Source: Enterobacter sp. RHBSTW-00994 (lineage in GTDB: Bacteria > Pseudomonadota > Gammaproteobacteria > Enterobacterales > Enterobacteriaceae). Taken from it: a DNA stretch of 64,000 nucleotides. The notes beneath the pieces are model-generated. The model searched no databases. It was given only the letters and a program-made list of their open reading frames with translations, and was not told the DNA's origin. The stretch is from contig NZ_CP056199.1 in the NCBI RefSeq assembly GCF_013782625.1, forward strand, positions 1,816,588 through 1,880,587. The letters run 5' to 3'. The position numbers were made by a program, and so were the translations under genes. Of this stretch, positions 60,926-64,000 are shown in pieces; position 1 is the stretch's first letter, and each line of letters starts with the position of its first letter.

Positions 60926-62001
60926 GCGATAACGTAACGCTGCGGGTTAACGGACGTGAATGGGGGGGCTGGACATCAGTCCGCATAGGTGCAGGCATTG
61001 AGCGGCTGGCACGAGATTATAGCGTAGAGATTACACGTGAGTGGCCTGGTGGTGATGGTGTGGCATCGCTGCAACCACGAGTGAAAAATGGTGATCGTGT
61101 TGAGGTGCTGATTGGGGATGATCTGGTAATAACCGGCTGGGTGGAAGCAACGCCAGTCAGGTACGATTCCCGGTCAATCAGTACAGGTATCAGTGGACGC
61201 AGTATTACAGCCGATCTAATTGACTGTGCAGCAGAGCCAACTCAATTTAACGGCCGATCTCTGGTACAGGTAGCCGCAGCACTGGCTAAACCCTTCAGCA
61301 TTGAGGTAGTTAATTCCGGCGCACCTTCTGCTGTTATTCCCGGTGTTCAGCCCGATCACGGTGAAACCGTTATTGAAGTGCTGAATAAAATGCTGGGGCA
61401 GCAGCAGGCGCTGGCCTATGACGATCCTAAAGGGCGTCTTGTTATTGGAGGTATTGGCTCAACGCGTGCGCATACCGCACTGGTGCTGGGGAAAAACATT
61501 ATTTCCTGTGATACCGAAAAGAGCATCCGGGAGCGTTTTTCTACGTATCAGGTTTCAGGCCAGCGAGCAGGTAATGATGATGACTTTGGTGCTGCGACCA
61601 CAACGGCACTACGGGCTAAAACCACTGATGCGGCGATAGGGCGTTATCGCCCGATGGCTGTTCAGCAGACGGGACAGGCCACAGGCGCGAGCTGTATCGC
61701 CCGAGCAGAGTTTGAAGCAAGGCAGCGCGCAGCGCGTACCGATGAAACAACATATGTAGTCTGGGGCTGGAGGCAGGGAGACGGGAGCCTGTGGCAACCA
61801 AACCAGCGCGTCATTGTTTTCGACCCGGTTTGCGGCTTCAACAACAGCGAACTCCTCATCTCTGAAGTGACATTCACAAAAGACAATAACGGTACGCTGA
61901 CAGAATTGCGTGTCGGGCCTCCAGATGCCTATCTTCCTGAGCCTGAAGACAAACAAACGAAAGGTGCTAAAAAACGCAAAGTGAAGGAGGACCCGTTCTG
62001 A
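60922..62001 (+). CDS. Baseplate hub protein P (Mu gp44-like)
   Basis: A 359-residue hub protein of the gpD/gp27-like fold: VTLRVNGREWGGWTSVRIGA, LIGDDLVITGWVEATPVRYD and GISGRSITADLIDCAAEPTQ. The C-terminus is basic (KQTKGAKKRKVKEDPF). It shares one base with the next start. Confidence 0.93.
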   Translation: MSDNVTLRVNGREWGGWTSVRIGAGIERLARDYSVEITREWPGGDGVASLQPRVKNGDRVEVLIGDDLVITGWVEATPVRYDSRSISTGISGRSITADLIDCAAEPTQFNGRSLVQVAAALAKPFSIEVVNSGAPSAVIPGVQPDHGETVIEVLNKMLGQQQALAYDDPKGRLVIGGIGSTRAHTALVLGKNIISCDTEKSIRERFSTYQVSGQRAGNDDDFGAATTTALRAKTTDAAIGRYRPMAVQQTGQATGASCIARAEFEARQRAARTDETTYVVWGWRQGDGSLWQPNQRVIVFDPVCGFNNSELLISEVTFTKDNNGTLTELRVGPPDAYLPEPEDKQTKGAKKRKVKEDPF

Positions 62002-62543
62002 TGGGGACTTTACAGAGCCTTCAGCGGCAGGTACTGAGCCTGATTGGTCGTGCAGTAGTGAAAAGCATTGATGCCGCGAGCAAATGCCAGACGGTTGATG
62101 TTGAACTGGTAGGAGGACAGCCAAAAAGTGGAATTGAACATTTTGAGCCATACGGTTTCACGTCACGGGCTAACGCCGGGGCTGAGGCTCTCGTCTTATT
62201 TCCTGATGCGGATCGATCGCATGGTATTGCTGTTGCGGTTGCTGATCGGCGTTATCGCCTGAAAGGGCTGAAAACAGGAGAGGTCGCTCTCCACGATGAC
62301 CAGGGCCAGTCAGTCACTCTGACACGAAATGGGATAGTGGTTGATGGTGGGGGGAAAATAATCACCTTCAAAAATGCCCCAAAAGCCCGCTTTGAAATGG
62401 ACATCGAATCGACAGGGCAGATTAAGGACTTATGTGATTCCTCTGGGCGGACAATGGCCGAAATGCGTATTACCTACAACGGGCACAAACATAAGGAGAA
62501 CGGAAATATCACTGACATACCTGATACGAAAATGGAGGCGTAA
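62001..62543 (+). CDS. Baseplate assembly/spike protein V (Mu gp45-like)
   Basis: A 180-residue protein: LQSLQRQVLSLIGRAVVKS, FEPYGFTSRANAGAEALVLF and HGIAVAVADRRYRLKGLKTG are the gp45/gpV OB-fold. The C-terminal repeat-like part would form the trimeric spike. Confidence 0.93.
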   Translation: MGTLQSLQRQVLSLIGRAVVKSIDAASKCQTVDVELVGGQPKSGIEHFEPYGFTSRANAGAEALVLFPDADRSHGIAVAVADRRYRLKGLKTGEVALHDDQGQSVTLTRNGIVVDGGGKIITFKNAPKARFEMDIESTGQIKDLCDSSGRTMAEMRITYNGHKHKENGNITDIPDTKMEA

Positions 62544-62968
62544 TGGAACTCTGGTTAACGGTAAACGGGAAAACAGTCAGCGCCAGTTCTCAGCTCGACA
62601 TGCTAACCCGTGCAGTTGTTATTTCACTCTTCACTCACCGGCGTGCCGATCCTGACGACAATGTTGATGTACCGATGGGATGGTGGGGGGATACCTGGCC
62701 TGTTGTTGAAAATGACCGATACGGCTCAAAACTCTGGTTACTGCAACGCAGCAAACTGACGAATGCCCTGGTGAATACTGTACGTAATTATCTGCGCGAA
62801 GCACTCCAGTGGATGCTTGATGATGGCGTGGTATCTCGCGTAGACATCGATATTCAGCGAACCGGTATTAACGAACTGGGAAACAGAATTGTCCTCTGGC
62901 GCAGGGATGGTCCCGTCACTATTTCCTTCAATGACTTATGGAGTGTAATCACCAATGGCGGACAGTGA
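62543..62968 (+). CDS. Baseplate protein W (Mu gp46-like)
   Basis: A 141-residue protein of the gp46/gp25-like family: AVVISLFTHRRADPDDNVDV, SKLWLLQRSKLTNALVNTV and RVDIDIQRTGINELGNRIV. It overlaps the J gene by 14 bases. Confidence 0.92.
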   Translation: MELWLTVNGKTVSASSQLDMLTRAVVISLFTHRRADPDDNVDVPMGWWGDTWPVVENDRYGSKLWLLQRSKLTNALVNTVRNYLREALQWMLDDGVVSRVDIDIQRTGINELGNRIVLWRRDGPVTISFNDLWSVITNGGQ

Positions 62969-64000
62969 ATTTCAGCGGCCAACGCTGGCCGAAAATATTA
63001 GCATGATCCGCACAGACCTTTTTGCCCGTCTCGACATCAATGATGAGCTTCGTCGTATGGATGAAGATGTCAGGGCTAAGGTTTATGCGGGGGCTCTGCA
63101 TACGGTCTACGGCTATATCGATTACCTGGCAATGAATATGCTGCCTGACCTTTGCGACGAATCATGGCTTTACCGTCACGCAGCAATGAAACGCTGCCCT
63201 CGAAAAGATGCCGTGGCCGCGTCTGGTTTTATGCGCTGGGACGGCGTATCGAACGGGCTGAAGGTGAGCGCCGGGGCGGTAATTCAGCGTGATGACCTCG
63301 TGCAGTATACGGCGCAAGCAGATGCTACAAGTGCGGGCGGCGTTCTTCGCGTCCCCGTTCTTTGCAGTGTGACAGGCATGACCGGAAATATGGATGACGG
63401 GGAGACGCTTTCACTGGTTTCGCCTGTTAACGGACTCCCTTCCGGCGGCCTGGCAGATACGATAACCGGCGGCTTTGATATTGAAGATCTTGAGGTATGG
63501 CGCGCCCGAGTTCTTGAGCGTTACTACTGGACCCCACAGGGGGGTGCAGACGGCGATTATGTTGTCTGGGCAAAAGAAGTTCCTGGCGTAACCCGCGCAT
63601 GGACCTACCGGCACTGGATGGGAACGGGAACGGTTGGTGTTTTGATAGCCAGCAGTGACCTCATTAACCCTATTCTGGATGATGCAACGGTTGCAGCAGC
63701 TCAGGCTCATATAGAACCTCTGGCACCGGTTGCGGGTTCAGACCTTTATGTGTTCAAGGGAACACCAAAAACGGTCAACTACACAATCGACCTGAATCCT
63801 GACACGCCAGAAATACGCGCTGCGGTGGAGGCTGAACTCCGCTCATTTCTGCTGCGGGACGGCTATCCGGAAGGAACCCTGGAGCTTTCCAGGACGAACG
63901 AGGCGATTTCTATTGCTGCGGGCGAGTACAGCCATAAACTTCTTTCGCCAACAGCAGATACGCCGATCGCGAAAAATGAACTTGCCGTTCTGGGGGTAAT
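62955..64000 (+). CDS. Baseplate protein J (Mu gp47-like), 3' end outside window
   Basis: The first 348 codons are present and run off the right edge. The start is MADSEFQRPTLAENISMIRT. Conserved J segments are MKRCPRKDAVAASGFMRWDG, DLEVWRARVLERYYWTPQGG and GADGDYVVWAKEVPGVTRAW. The missing part should be about 20-30 residues, followed by tail-fibre genes. Confidence 0.93.
   Translation, partial: MADSEFQRPTLAENISMIRTDLFARLDINDELRRMDEDVRAKVYAGALHTVYGYIDYLAMNMLPDLCDESWLYRHAAMKRCPRKDAVAASGFMRWDGVSNGLKVSAGAVIQRDDLVQYTAQADATSAGGVLRVPVLCSVTGMTGNMDDGETLSLVSPVNGLPSGGLADTITGGFDIEDLEVWRARVLERYYWTPQGGADGDYVVWAKEVPGVTRAWTYRHWMGTGTVGVLIASSDLINPILDDATVAAAQAHIEPLAPVAGSDLYVFKGTPKTVNYTIDLNPDTPEIRAAVEAELRSFLLRDGYPEGTLELSRTNEAISIAAGEYSHKLLSPTADTPIAKNELAVLGV

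Larger units (their letters stand above)
29966..64000. mobile_element. SfV-like temperate myovirus prophage inserted at icd (left 34 kb)
   Basis: Gene order is int-xis / left early operon / immunity region / replication / Q-like / lysis / terminase / HK97-type head / Mu-type contractile tail, cut off at baseplate J by the window edge. The combination of a lambda-like early region, HK97-like head and Mu-like tail is that of Shigella phage SfV and relatives. Apart from an IS1 copy, all the structural and lysis genes seen are open, so the element may be functional. Confidence 0.93.

Overview
The window is chromosomal DNA of an Enterobacteriaceae bacterium. Bases 1 to about 30,000 carry the comR-bhsA-ldtC-mfd-ycfT-lolCDE-nagK-cobB ... 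potDCBA-pepT-roxA-phoQP-purB-hflD-mnmA-nudJ-rluE-icd block known from Escherichia coli, in the same order and with near-identical protein lengths. It is not E. coli itself. Protein divergence, a methyl-accepting chemotaxis receptor plus an EAL/HDOD signalling protein between cobB and potD, and a REP-like element of different sequence all point to an Enterobacter/Lelliottia-type relative. Species cannot be fixed from the sequence alone.

From just after icd (about 29,970) to the right edge lies the left 34 kb of a prophage. A lambda-type integrase reads towards the 3' end of icd, the attachment locus used by phage 21 and e14. The right attachment site is outside the window. Left arm (minus strand): int, xis and an early operon of small genes with start/stop overlaps (zinc-ribbon proteins, a ParB-like protein, an Ea22-like protein). 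A 117-codon gene on the plus strand interrupts this arm. Immunity region: a LexA-like CI repressor, Cro, and two divergent early promoters that both read TTGACC-N17 and carry operators with a shared CTAA-N6-TTAG core. Between the left promoter and the early operon, on the plus strand, are accessory membrane-protein genes. One is split by a recent IS1 insertion with an intact 9-bp target duplication. The other is a two-helix membrane protein between two tiny proline-rich proteins, and this cassette is bounded by inverted repeats.

Right arm: a CII/YmfL-like regulator, a replication protein gene containing six iterons at 23-24 bp spacing (probable origin), a PerC-like protein, an MT-A70 methyltransferase, RusA, a Rha-type antirepressor, a DUF968 protein and a DUF1133 (Q-like) protein. 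Then come the lysis genes (two holin-like proteins, a GH108 endolysin, overlapping spanins), an HNH endonuclease, terminase, an HK97-type head module and a Mu-type contractile tail module. The tail runs through DUF2635, sheath, tube, frameshifted chaperone, tape measure, N, P, V and W and is cut off in the baseplate J gene. HK97-like head plus Mu-like tail is the architecture of phage SfV, so this should be an SfV-like temperate myovirus.

At least four AT-rich single genes of unknown function interrupt the phage modules (31.7, 43.9, 46.4 and 59.0 kb). Three of them are followed by their own terminators, as lysogenic-conversion 'morons' are. With the 35-37 kb membrane-protein region, these are the best places to look for undescribed functions such as superinfection exclusion or anti-phage defence. 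On the chromosome, the main oddity is a one-base disruption at the 5' end of potA.
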